Below, in pieces: positions 41,854 through 50,144 of a stretch of 64,000 nucleotides of DNA. Each line of letters begins with the position of its first letter. Position 1 is the first letter of the stretch. The stretch spans positions 10,791 through 74,790 of the forward strand of contig NZ_JBFNEH010000012.1 in NCBI RefSeq assembly GCF_040797425.1, given 5' to 3'. The position numbers and the translations under genes are program-made. The DNA comes from Symbiobacterium sp040797425. GTDB lineage: Bacteria > Bacillota > Sulfobacillia > Symbiobacteriales > Symbiobacteriaceae. The notes beneath the pieces are model-generated. The model saw only the letters and a program-made list of their open reading frames with translations. It did not search any database and was not told where the DNA came from.

Positions 41854-42333
41854 ATGAAGGGACTGAAGGCGCTCCTCATCCGGATCCTGCTCTGGTTTCT
41901 GGGCCGGGGCATGTGCGTCTGCGCCCGGCTGGACAGTCGGGTGGCCGCCGAGGTCAGCTCCTGGGCCGAGGGTGCGGGGCTCTGCCTCGCGATTGCGCCG
42001 TCCGGACCGGCCATGTCGCTGGCGCGGCAGGGCGGCCGCCTCCGCTTCCTGGGCCTCCGTCCACTGCCAGACGCCACCCTGCTCATCACCTTCAAACACC
42101 TCGACGGTGCGTTGCCGGTGTTCCTGGGGCAGATGTCCATCGCCCGGGCCTACGCCGAGCGGCGCATGACCATGCGTGGCGACCTCACCTTCGCCATGTC
42201 GGCGGTGCGGGCAATCCTCGTCACCGAAGCCTACCTCTTCCCCGGCCTCATCACCCGCCGCATCATGCAACGGGTGCCGGTGCGGGAGGTCTCGATGGCC
42301 CGCGTCTACCTGGTCACGCTGTTTGCTGCCTGA
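41854..42333 (+). CDS. SCP2-like (sterol carrier fold) protein
   Basis: A 159-residue protein whose C-terminal half (LLITFKHLDGALPVFLGQ, then RMTMRGDLTFAMSAVRAI) resembles the SCP2 lipid-binding fold. Three in-frame ATGs (41845, 41848, 41854) follow AAAGGG; the last has the best spacing. It starts a plus-strand cluster with an Fe-alcohol dehydrogenase, an aldehyde oxidoreductase and a MoaD-like protein, suggesting it carries a hydrophobic alcohol or aldehyde substrate. This role is inferred. Confidence 0.6.
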   Translation: MKGLKALLIRILLWFLGRGMCVCARLDSRVAAEVSSWAEGAGLCLAIAPSGPAMSLARQGGRLRFLGLRPLPDATLLITFKHLDGALPVFLGQMSIARAYAERRMTMRGDLTFAMSAVRAILVTEAYLFPGLITRRIMQRVPVREVSMARVYLVTLFAA

Positions 42334-42345
42334 GGAGGGGTGAAC

Positions 42346-43530
42346 GTGCTGCCGCGGTATTACGAGTTCTACAACCCCGTCAAGGTACTCTCCGGGGAGA
42401 ACGCCCTCGAGAACCTTCCCCACGAGTTGGAGCACCTGCACGCCAGCCGGCCGATGCTGCTCACCAACCGGGAGCTCACCCAGATCGGGCTCACCGGGGT
42501 GGTCGAGGCGGCGCTCAAGAGTGCGGGCCTGGCCCTGGCGGCGCGGTTTGAGGACATCCCGCCCGACTCGTCGGTGCACGTGGTCAACGCAGCCGGGCGC
42601 CTCTACCGCGAGGCAAACTGTGACGCCATCATCGCCCTGGGCGGCGGCTCGGTCATCGACACCGCCAAGGGACTCCGCATCCTCATTGGCCAGGAGACCG
42701 ACGACATCATGCAGTACGTGGGGGCCGACATCGTGAAGCCGAAGCGGCACGTGCCCTTCGCCGTGATCCCCACCACGGCCGGCACGGGCTCCGAGGCCAC
42801 CCTGGTGGCAGTGATCGCCCACCCGGAGCGGAAGGTGAAGATGGAGTTCGTCTCCCACCACCTGCTGCCCGACCTGGCGGTGCTGGATCCCCGCATGACG
42901 CAGTCGCTGCCGCCCCGGCTCACCGCATCCACAGGCATGGACGCCCTGGTGCACGCCATCGAGGGCTACACCTGCATCCAGCGGAACCCCCTCAGCGACG
43001 CCTACGCCTGGGCGGCAATCGAGCTCATCCGGGAGTACTTACCCCGCGCGGTGGTGAACGGGCGCGACACCGAGGCGCGCCTCGCCATGGCCAACGCCGC
43101 CCTCATGGCCGGCGTCGCCTTCTCCAACTCCATGGTGGGGCTCGTCCACGCCATCGGCCACGCCTGTGGCGGCGTGGCGCGGGTGGCCCATGGCGACGCC
43201 ATGACCATCCTGCTGCCCCACGTGATGGAGTACAACCTCGACGTGACCGGAGAGCGGTACGGCCGGCTGCTGCTGGCCCTGGCGGGGCCTGACGTGTACG
43301 CGGCGACGCCGGCCGCCGAGCGGGGGGCGAAGGCCATCGCCACGGTCCGTGAGCTCAGCCGGCGGCTCAACGAGGCGTGCGGCCTGCCGCTCCGCCTCCA
43401 GGACGTGGGCGTGAAGGAGGACCTCCTGCCGGACATCGCCCGCACCGCCCTCAACGACGGCGCCCTCCTGATGAACCCCAAGGAAGCCGGGCTTGACGAC
43501 GTGCTGCAGATCCTCAAGCAGGCCCTGTGA
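42346..43530 (+). CDS. Iron-containing alcohol dehydrogenase of the AOR cluster
   Basis: A 394-residue group III alcohol dehydrogenase. Cofactor loop is ALGGGSVIDTAKGLR. The conserved blocks TTAGTGSEAT, STGMDALVHAIEGYT and GLVHAIGHACGGVARVAHGDA supply the metal ligands. It probably interconverts alcohols and aldehydes for the adjacent aldehyde:ferredoxin oxidoreductase. The GTG at 42346 has GAGGAGG 7 bases upstream and is preferred over GTG 42340. Confidence 0.9.
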   Translation: MLPRYYEFYNPVKVLSGENALENLPHELEHLHASRPMLLTNRELTQIGLTGVVEAALKSAGLALAARFEDIPPDSSVHVVNAAGRLYREANCDAIIALGGGSVIDTAKGLRILIGQETDDIMQYVGADIVKPKRHVPFAVIPTTAGTGSEATLVAVIAHPERKVKMEFVSHHLLPDLAVLDPRMTQSLPPRLTASTGMDALVHAIEGYTCIQRNPLSDAYAWAAIELIREYLPRAVVNGRDTEARLAMANAALMAGVAFSNSMVGLVHAIGHACGGVARVAHGDAMTILLPHVMEYNLDVTGERYGRLLLALAGPDVYAATPAAERGAKAIATVRELSRRLNEACGLPLRLQDVGVKEDLLPDIARTALNDGALLMNPKEAGLDDVLQILKQAL

Positions 43531-43565
43531 CGGGGGTGGCAGCGGCGCACAAAGGGGGTGAGAAC

Positions 43566-45512
43566 GTGCCCACACGTTTCAAGGGATACATGGGCCGGAT
43601 GCTGCAGATCGATCTTTCCGCCCGCCAGGTGAGCGAATACCCCGTCACGGACGAGCAGCGAGAGCGCTACCTGGGCGGCAAGGTGCTGGCCGCCCGCATC
43701 CTGGCCGACCTGATCACCGGGCCCATCGACCCCTTCGGGCCGGAGAACGTCGTCGTCATCACCACCGGGCCGCTCACCGGCACCGGGGCGCCCATGGCGA
43801 CCCGGTTCAACGTTTCCACCATCTCCCCCCTCACCGGGCTCCTGGCCTCGTCCAACTGCGGCGGCTCCTTCGGCCTCCACCTCAAGAAGGCCGGGTACGA
43901 CGGGCTGGTGATCACCGGCCGGGCCGAGGCCCCCGTGTGGCTCGAGATCACGGAGGATGGCGTGCGTTTCCATGATGCCTCGCACCTCTGGGGAATGACC
44001 ACCAGCGAGACCCAGGCGGCCCTCCCGCCCCGCGCCGGCAAGCTGGTGATCGGCCCCGCGGGCGAGAACCGGGTCCGCTTCGCCGGGCTCGCCAGCGACG
44101 ACCGCATGGCGGCCCGGGCCGGCGGGGGCGCGGTCTTCGGGTCCAAGAACTTGAAGGCCCTGGTGGCCTACGGCCGCAAGACGGTCCCCGTGGCCCGGCC
44201 CGAGCGGGTGAAGGCGCTCTACAAGGAGTGGGCACAGGCCCTCCGGTCGCACCCCATCACCGGCAACCAGCTCCCCCGGCTGGGAACCGCCGGGCTGCTG
44301 GCCGGAATGCAGGCCCACCGGATGCTGGCCACCCGCAACTTCAGCCGGGGCCGGTTCGACCAGTTCGACGCCGTCTCCGGCGAGACCCTGGCCGAAGAGC
44401 ACCTGATCCGCAACGGCGGCTGCGCCGGGTGCCCGGTCCACTGCGGCCGGGAAGTGCTCCTGCCCGAGGAGCCACCGAACGCGGCGGAAACTGCCGCGGC
44501 CGCCGCAGGGGATGGGCGGAAGGGCCGCAGGGTGAAGGGCCCCGAGCTGGAGACGCTGGTGCTCCTGGGGCCCAATCTGGAGAACGCCGACCTGTCGGCC
44601 ATCATCCGCTGGAACTACCTCCTGGACGAGCTGGGCATGGACTCCATCTCCACCGGCGGCACCATCGCGTTCGCCATGGAACTGAACGAGAAGGGGCTCT
44701 GGGAGAACGGCCTCCGCTTCGGCGAGGTGGAGAACCTGCCGCAGCTCTTCGACGACATCGCCCACCGGCGGGGCATCGGCGACCTGCTGGCCGAGGGGAG
44801 CCGCCGCCTGGCCCAGCGCTTCGGCGGGATGAGCTTCGCCATGCAGGTGAAGGGGCTGGAGCTGCCGGCCTACGAGCCTCGCGGGGCAGTGGGCCAGGGG
44901 CTGGGCTACGCGGTCGCCAACCGGGGCGGCTGCCACCTCAACGCCGGCTACCTGGCCGTGCTGGAAGGGCTGGGGCTGGAAATGGACCCCCACACCCCGC
45001 GGGGCAAGGCAGCGCTCACGATCCTGATGCAGGACCTCATGGAGGGCATTTCCGCCGCGGGCAACTGCCTCTTCAGCTCGTACGACGTCTTCCCGGCACC
45101 CCTGCTCCATCGACCCAACGGCTGGCTCACCCGCACCGTCAACCGGCTCCTGCCCTGGCTCGGCCCGGCCGTCGCCCTCATCCACCGCCTGCCGTGGCTG
45201 CCCATGCACCTGCCGGGCCTGCCGGTGACGCGCGCACTGGAGGCGGTGACCGGGATGAAGATGGACCTGGGCCGGCTGAAGGGCATCGGGGAGCGGGGCT
45301 ACAACCTGGAGCGGCTGGTGAACGTGCGGCTCGGCGTCACCGCTGCCGACGACGACCTGCCCGAGCGGCTGAAGGCCGTCGAGCAGGTCCCGGGCGACCC
45401 CCGCACCCGGGTGCCGCTCGAAGTCATGAAGCGGCAGTATTACCGCCTACGGGGCTGGACGCCGGACGGCGTGCCCACGCCCCGGCTGCTCCGGCGCCTG
45501 GGGCTGCAGTAG
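43566..45512 (+). CDS. Tungsten-dependent aldehyde:ferredoxin oxidoreductase
   Basis: A 648-residue AOR-family enzyme. It opens with GRMLQIDLSARQV and has the pterin-binding region ATRFNVSTISPLTGLLASSNCGG. The [4Fe-4S] ligands are CAGCPVHC plus a late Cys in GNCLFSSYD. It oxidises aldehydes to acids with ferredoxin, using a tungsto-bispterin cofactor, or runs in reverse. Cytoplasmic. A GTG start follows AAAGGGGGTG. It lies between the alcohol dehydrogenase and the MoaD-like gene. Confidence 0.92.
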   Translation: MPTRFKGYMGRMLQIDLSARQVSEYPVTDEQRERYLGGKVLAARILADLITGPIDPFGPENVVVITTGPLTGTGAPMATRFNVSTISPLTGLLASSNCGGSFGLHLKKAGYDGLVITGRAEAPVWLEITEDGVRFHDASHLWGMTTSETQAALPPRAGKLVIGPAGENRVRFAGLASDDRMAARAGGGAVFGSKNLKALVAYGRKTVPVARPERVKALYKEWAQALRSHPITGNQLPRLGTAGLLAGMQAHRMLATRNFSRGRFDQFDAVSGETLAEEHLIRNGGCAGCPVHCGREVLLPEEPPNAAETAAAAAGDGRKGRRVKGPELETLVLLGPNLENADLSAIIRWNYLLDELGMDSISTGGTIAFAMELNEKGLWENGLRFGEVENLPQLFDDIAHRRGIGDLLAEGSRRLAQRFGGMSFAMQVKGLELPAYEPRGAVGQGLGYAVANRGGCHLNAGYLAVLEGLGLEMDPHTPRGKAALTILMQDLMEGISAAGNCLFSSYDVFPAPLLHRPNGWLTRTVNRLLPWLGPAVALIHRLPWLPMHLPGLPVTRALEAVTGMKMDLGRLKGIGERGYNLERLVNVRLGVTAADDDLPERLKAVEQVPGDPRTRVPLEVMKRQYYRLRGWTPDGVPTPRLLRRLGLQ

Positions 45513-45523
45513 GGGGTGAGGCG

Positions 45524-45760
45524 ATGGTCACGGTACGCATCTTCGGCACGCTGCGGCTGGATGCGAAGCAGCGGCAGGTCGCCGTGAAGGCGGCCACCGT
45601 GCAGGAGGCGCTGCAGAGGGTCGCCGCAGAGCTGGGGCTCCCCTCGGTCGAGCCGCTCCTTCGGGCCTCGGTCTACGTGAACGGCGAGCGGGCGGGGCTG
45701 CGCACCCGCCTCCGGGACGGCGACGAGTTGTACCTCCTCTCCCCCGCGGCCGGGGGATAG
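45524..45760 (+). CDS. MoaD/ThiS-like sulfur carrier protein
   Basis: A 78-residue ubiquitin-like protein ending in the Gly-Gly tail (AAGG) needed for adenylation and thiocarboxylate formation. It probably supplies dithiolene sulfur for the pterin cofactor of the neighbouring tungsten enzyme; dedicated MoaD paralogues often sit next to AOR genes. It starts 11 bases after the AOR stop and is followed by a strong terminator. Confidence 0.85.
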   Translation: MVTVRIFGTLRLDAKQRQVAVKAATVQEALQRVAAELGLPSVEPLLRASVYVNGERAGLRTRLRDGDELYLLSPAAGG

Positions 45761-45784
45761 CCCCCGCACCCGTCCCTGTGCATC

Positions 45785-45822
45785 GGGGGATATGGCCAAA
45801 GTCAGGCCATATCCCCCTTTCG
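45785..45822 (+). terminator. Terminator of the AOR cluster
   Basis: Perfect 13-bp stem (45785-45797 with 45805-45817), 7-base loop, then TTTCG. It overlaps the end region of the convergent gene and may serve both. Confidence 0.88.
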
Positions 45823-45824
45823 CG

Positions 45825-47711
45825 TTAACCTTGCGGCCGGTCGTCGGCTGCGGCCAGGCGGGAGAAGCGCCGGTTCGACCCGGGGAAGTCGACGCCGGTG
45901 ACGAACCACGCTACCAGGCCGACCAGCAGCGCCGCGGCCAGCATGCCCGGCGTCACCGGGGCGGGATCCGGGGGGGGCACGTTCACCAGCGTGAACGGGA
46001 CGCCCAGCAGGGCGCTTCCCACGGCCAGCCACTGATACAGCCGGAGCCGCGCCACCGTGGGCGTCTGCGGTTCGCCGCGGTACGCCTCCTCCACGAAGCG
46101 CGCCAGACCGCTCAGGATGAGGTAGAGACCGATCACCACTCCCACCGGGGCCCCCACCGCCCAGAGCCGGAAGAGGAGCGCCGCGAGGCAGAGGTTGGCG
46201 AGAATCGAGTAGAGCGGCGTCGGGTGCAGCGGCACGCCGGCGAGCCCGGCGATCTGCGTCACCCGCGACCGGGGATGGCGGTAGCGGATGCCCGCCGCCG
46301 TCGCCGTGGGGGCGCCGTGGCAGCAACCCTGCACGAGGCAACGAAGGCGGCCGGTAGCCTGCACCAGGGGAAGGGCCAGGGCCAGCGCCCCCAGCAGCGG
46401 CAGGACGTCGACGCCCCGGAGCAGCAGAAGGCCGCATCCCGCGAGGCCGCCGAGGAGACCCCCGTACCAGCCGAGCGGACGGAGCAGCACCGGCGAGCCC
46501 TCGATGTACTGTGCCCAGAGGGCCGCCCCCAGCAGCGAGGCCAGCGCCACACCCACCACCGGCAGGACGTGGCCCGACCCCGCCAGCCGCATGACCACCA
46601 GCGCCCCCAGCGCCCCGCCGGCGCCGGTGTAGAAGCCGTGGTTGAGGATGCGCACGGGCCCGATCCGCCACTCCCGCCACGAATTGGCCACCCGCTCGGC
46701 CCCCCGCAGCAGCATTCGCCAGAGGGCGGCGTGGAGGTCGACCAGCAGGAAGAGGCCCACGGCGATGACCACCGCCAGTCGTGTCGACGCGTTCCCATCC
46801 AGAGCGGCAGGTGCGCCAGGCGACTCCGCGCCGCCCAGGACGGTCCCGACGGCCAGCAGCGCCGCGCAGGTCAGACCGACCCCGCTGCAGCCCCGCCCGC
46901 GGCGGCGCCAGGCGCCCCAGGAGAGCAGCCCCCAGAACACGGGCCAGGCCACGGGGGCGTTGGGCCAGAGCAGGTAGAGCAGTGCGGCCGCCACGAGTCC
47001 CAGCAGCCCCGTCACCGCAAAGCGGCGTAGGGTCTTCTTCCTGCGCACGAAGAGCGGCGTCGCGGCAGCCACGGCCAGGGCGGCCCCGTGCGTCCACCCC
47101 GACCAGGGGGCCATCCCCAACCGCGTGAGCGCCAGCCCGAAGAGTCCCCACGGCAGCAGCACCAGCAGGTAGACGGAGGCCCGTTCCCACCAGGCGGGCC
47201 GTCCGCGACCCGGGGCGGGCAGACCGAGGCGCGCGGGCCGCACGGCCGACCCGAACCGGCGCCGCAGGTCCCGGCCCTCGTAGCCGGCCACCAGCGCCGC
47301 CAGCGCCAGTGCCGCGACGGGGGTGACGAGCCAGAGTCCGCTCGCCGAACCGGCCCAGACCGAAAGGCCCGCCGCCAGCAAGACGAAGCCGACGTAGATG
47401 GGGTGCGAGACCCAGCGGTAGATGCCCCGGGCCACATACCGGGGCGGAGGGTACGCGTTCATGGGCAGCCCCTTCCCGTGAACGGCCAGGGCCAGCATGC
47501 CCAGAAGCATCAGGACCGTTCCGGCCCCGGCCAGCGCCGCACCCGCTGCGGGGGCGTGGACCGCGGGCAACGTCACCACGTCTTCGCTGGCCACGGCCCA
47601 CCACAGGAGAAGGCCGGGCGCCAGCACCGCCCAGACGAATCCGTACAGCAGGGGGCCGAGGACCTGCGGCCGCTGCGCCGGCCTGCGAGTCTCCAGTGCG
47701 GGTTGCCTCAT
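45825..47711 (-). CDS. Fusion of an isoprenylcysteine methyltransferase-like domain and an Lgt-like domain
   Basis: A 628-residue polytopic membrane protein. Residues about 15-175 match the ICMT/phospholipid methyltransferase fold (YVARGIYRWVSHPIYVGFVLL). A middle hydrophobic region of about 150 residues follows. Residues about 370-600 resemble the prolipoprotein diacylglyceryl transferase family (GRLRCLVQGCCHGAPT, LHPTPLYSILANL, and a late RFVEEAYRGEPQ). True Lgt has GRxGNFIN, so the activity may differ. It overlaps the upstream gene by one base and is translationally coupled. A role in lipid or lipoprotein modification is an inference. Confidence 0.7.
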   Translation of the reverse strand: MRQPALETRRPAQRPQVLGPLLYGFVWAVLAPGLLLWWAVASEDVVTLPAVHAPAAGAALAGAGTVLMLLGMLALAVHGKGLPMNAYPPPRYVARGIYRWVSHPIYVGFVLLAAGLSVWAGSASGLWLVTPVAALALAALVAGYEGRDLRRRFGSAVRPARLGLPAPGRGRPAWWERASVYLLVLLPWGLFGLALTRLGMAPWSGWTHGAALAVAAATPLFVRRKKTLRRFAVTGLLGLVAAALLYLLWPNAPVAWPVFWGLLSWGAWRRRGRGCSGVGLTCAALLAVGTVLGGAESPGAPAALDGNASTRLAVVIAVGLFLLVDLHAALWRMLLRGAERVANSWREWRIGPVRILNHGFYTGAGGALGALVVMRLAGSGHVLPVVGVALASLLGAALWAQYIEGSPVLLRPLGWYGGLLGGLAGCGLLLLRGVDVLPLLGALALALPLVQATGRLRCLVQGCCHGAPTATAAGIRYRHPRSRVTQIAGLAGVPLHPTPLYSILANLCLAALLFRLWAVGAPVGVVIGLYLILSGLARFVEEAYRGEPQTPTVARLRLYQWLAVGSALLGVPFTLVNVPPPDPAPVTPGMLAAALLVGLVAWFVTGVDFPGSNRRFSRLAAADDRPQG

Positions 47712-48517
47712 CACCACCGGACCACCTCGTGGATGGCCCAGCCCTCCGACGCTCCCAGCGCGCCGCGGGTGAGCCGCTTCGATTCGCACGCGTCCCGGAA
47801 CCGCCGGGGCAGGAGCGAGACCAGCCCCGGCACGGCGCTGAACACATTGGCCGCGAGCGGTCCCTCCCGGAGCGGCCGGTAGTCACCGAGAGGGAGGTCC
47901 GTCCACGTGCCGGAGTCCGGAACCGAGATGAGCTCCGGCCGCACCGCGGCCCCTTGCACCAGCGAGCCGTTCCACAGCACAAACTGACGCCGGGTCGCCT
48001 CGGGCTCCGCTGCCCGCTCCCAGCGAATCCAGACCAGCGCGTCGCTCCGGGAGAGGAAGCGGCCCCAGAGAAGGAGGTCGAAGGGCAGCTGCCAGGGCGG
48101 CACGGTGAGTTCCAGTTCCTCCACGTAGCCAAGCCCCTGAATCGCCACTGCCCCCAGGCCCGGTGCGCCGTCGAGCCGAACGCGGGCCTCCGCGCGGGGC
48201 TGGTGGAGCCGCCATCGGATGACACCTTCCGGCGTCTGCAGCAGGTCAAGGGCCACGGGTGTGTCCACCGCCGTCCACTCGCCCTCCAGCTGCAGGGCGC
48301 CGCACCGCCACGTGCAGTTGCCGCCGCCGAGCACGGGCGCCGTCACCGATCGCAGTGCGTGGAGCTGACGCGGGGCCAGCCCCGCCGGCGCCACCAGCGC
48401 CGCGGCATACTGGAGGGCGAGGGAACGCCACCGGAGCCGGGCAAAGTATCCGATGATGGCCGATCCGTCATCGGCGACGCAGTCCAGGTACCACTTGGAA
48501 AGGTGGAATGTGTCCAA
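47711..48517 (-). CDS. Hypothetical beta-rich protein coupled to the Lgt-like fusion
   Basis: A 268-residue protein without signal peptide or membrane helices. Features include KWYLDCVADDGSAIIGYFA near the start and YVEELELTVPPWQLP with LLWGRFLSRSDALVWI in the middle. The pattern vaguely recalls lipocalin-like carotenoid hydratase relatives, but this is not secure. The TTG start at 48517 is supported by GGAGGAG 7 bases upstream. Its TGA overlaps the ATG of the fusion gene, so the two products probably act together, perhaps on a lipid. Confidence 0.65.
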   Translation of the reverse strand: MDTFHLSKWYLDCVADDGSAIIGYFARLRWRSLALQYAAALVAPAGLAPRQLHALRSVTAPVLGGGNCTWRCGALQLEGEWTAVDTPVALDLLQTPEGVIRWRLHQPRAEARVRLDGAPGLGAVAIQGLGYVEELELTVPPWQLPFDLLLWGRFLSRSDALVWIRWERAAEPEATRRQFVLWNGSLVQGAAVRPELISVPDSGTWTDLPLGDYRPLREGPLAANVFSAVPGLVSLLPRRFRDACESKRLTRGALGASEGWAIHEVVRW

Positions 48518-48719
48518 ACGCTAACTCCTCCCTGGTTTCGGATATGACCCGACCACCTGCGAAACCCCGAGCGGTCTGCGCGGCGGTGAGGCTACCCCGG
48601 TGTATGGGGGCGGTACTGGGGGTACGCTACACAGCGAACAAAATAGAGGACTTTATCGTTATTAATAGTGCCCATCTCATGGTGTAATGGGTCAGTTCAC
48701 GCAAAGGGGCGAAATCCGT

Positions 48720-49448
48720 ATGTCAAAGACCAAAGAGCGCCGGCACCCCTACCGGAAGCGCGATAACAGCCTCTGGTGGATCGTCGGCGTGGCCGTCGGA
48801 GCCAGCGCCCTGCTGATTGCGCTGAGCAGCCTCTCCGCCGGAAGGCTCGGAAGGATCGTCGTGCCGGAGAACGTCCGGAGCGACCAGGAACGGCTGGCGG
48901 AGCGCAACGTGCGCGGCCGCGCCGATGCGCCCGTGGAACTGGTGGAGTACAGCGACTTCCGCTGCCCGCACTGCATGGACGCCGCCGAGGCCTTGAGCGC
49001 ACCCCTCAACGATTTGATCGAGGCAGGCACGGTCCGGTTCGTTCACAAGCACATGCTGGTGATCGACCCGCAGAACACCTCGCTGGTTGCGGCACAGGCC
49101 GCCGAGTGCGCCGCCGACCAGGGCTACTACTGGGCGTTCCACGACACCCTGTTCGCCAACTTCGGGCACGGCCCGCAGTGGAGCCGGAACGCCATGCAGC
49201 AGTACGCCCGGGAACTGGGGCTCGACACAAAGGCGTTCAACGACTGCATGAACGCCAACAAGTACAGGGACAAGGTGCTGGCCGACTCCCTCGAGGCGTA
49301 CCAGACCCCGGGCATCACCGGCACGCCCGCCTTCCTGATCAACGGCACGCTGTTCCAGCCCCAGCGGAGCTACTACGACGTGATCGAGGCGATTCAGGCT
49401 GCAGCCGGCGAGGCGAGCGGACAGGAAACCAGCCAGGCCGGCGAATAG
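48720..49448 (+). CDS. Membrane-anchored DsbA-like thiol oxidoreductase
   Basis: A 242-residue protein: basic N-terminus, one transmembrane helix (about 19-39), then a DsbA-like thioredoxin fold outside the membrane. The active site is Cys82-Pro-His-Cys85 and the cis-proline loop is GTPAF. It should form or isomerise disulfide bonds in exported proteins. AAAGGGG lies 10 bases before the ATG. Directly left of the conjugation block, so it may help fold secreted proteins there, but it has its own terminator. Confidence 0.85.
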   Translation: MSKTKERRHPYRKRDNSLWWIVGVAVGASALLIALSSLSAGRLGRIVVPENVRSDQERLAERNVRGRADAPVELVEYSDFRCPHCMDAAEALSAPLNDLIEAGTVRFVHKHMLVIDPQNTSLVAAQAAECAADQGYYWAFHDTLFANFGHGPQWSRNAMQQYARELGLDTKAFNDCMNANKYRDKVLADSLEAYQTPGITGTPAFLINGTLFQPQRSYYDVIEAIQAAAGEASGQETSQAGE

Positions 49449-49449
49449 G

Positions 49450-49486
49450 GGAAGCGGCCTCCATGCGGGGGCCGCTTCTCTCTTCC
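49450..49486 (+). terminator. Terminator after the DsbA-like gene
   Basis: Perfect 9-bp stem (49451-49459 with 49470-49478), tail TCTCTTCC. Confidence 0.75.
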
Positions 49487-49583
49487 TCACCACAGTCCCC
49501 GGCTCGTACCGGCGCCTGGCGAGCGGAAGCTGCTGAGCCCTCCCCGTCCGCCTGCGCGGACCCGCCGCCAGGGCAGATGGCGC

Positions 49584-50144
49584 TCACCCGGTGCATTCCC
49601 ATTCCTCAGCGTTCATGTCGTACTTACACCGGATGCCCTTCTCCAGCAGCAGATTGGCGCGCGATTCCATCTCCCGCGCCCAGTTTTTCTGATCGGCGCT
49701 GAAGCCCAGCTCGTTCATCACCTGCTCCATGGTCTTGAGCCGGTACCGCCAGTAATCTACCTCGATACAGTGCTCCCACGGCGGATCGTCCTCGTCGTGC
49801 CAGTGGCACTCGGTCTGGGTCCATTCGTAGAGGTACGTGAAGCGCTTGATCGCGTTCTTCGCCGCCTGGTAGTCCACAGACTTGAAGTTCTGGTCCCGCA
49901 CCACGGCGTCCACGGCGATGGCCTCCTGCCATGGCACCAGCACGCCGTTGTAATAGTAGTCTGACGGCACCCTCGACAGCTTCTTGGTTTCGGCCTTCCA
50001 GTCATCGGCGGCCTGCACGTACAGCTGCGCCACGGCGGAGCGGGCCAGCGGGATCTTCTGGTAGAGCGTGATGGGCGTGGCGAAGAGCATCATCACCAGA
50101 ATGAGTACGCCGAACAGCGTCGTGGGCCGTCGGATCGGTCTCAC
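49584..50144 (-). CDS. Membrane-anchored protein of the conjugation block
   Basis: A 186-residue protein with one N-terminal transmembrane helix (about 10-28) and an extracytoplasmic domain rich in Trp, Tyr and Glu with a Cys/His group (TECHWHDEDDPPWEHC) that could bind metal or form disulfides. It overlaps the virB4-like stop by 4 bases and is the last gene of the minus-strand operon. It is probably a structural or accessory part of the secretion channel, but no family was recognised. Confidence 0.65.
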   Translation of the reverse strand: MRPIRRPTTLFGVLILVMMLFATPITLYQKIPLARSAVAQLYVQAADDWKAETKKLSRVPSDYYYNGVLVPWQEAIAVDAVVRDQNFKSVDYQAAKNAIKRFTYLYEWTQTECHWHDEDDPPWEHCIEVDYWRYRLKTMEQVMNELGFSADQKNWAREMESRANLLLEKGIRCKYDMNAEEWECTG

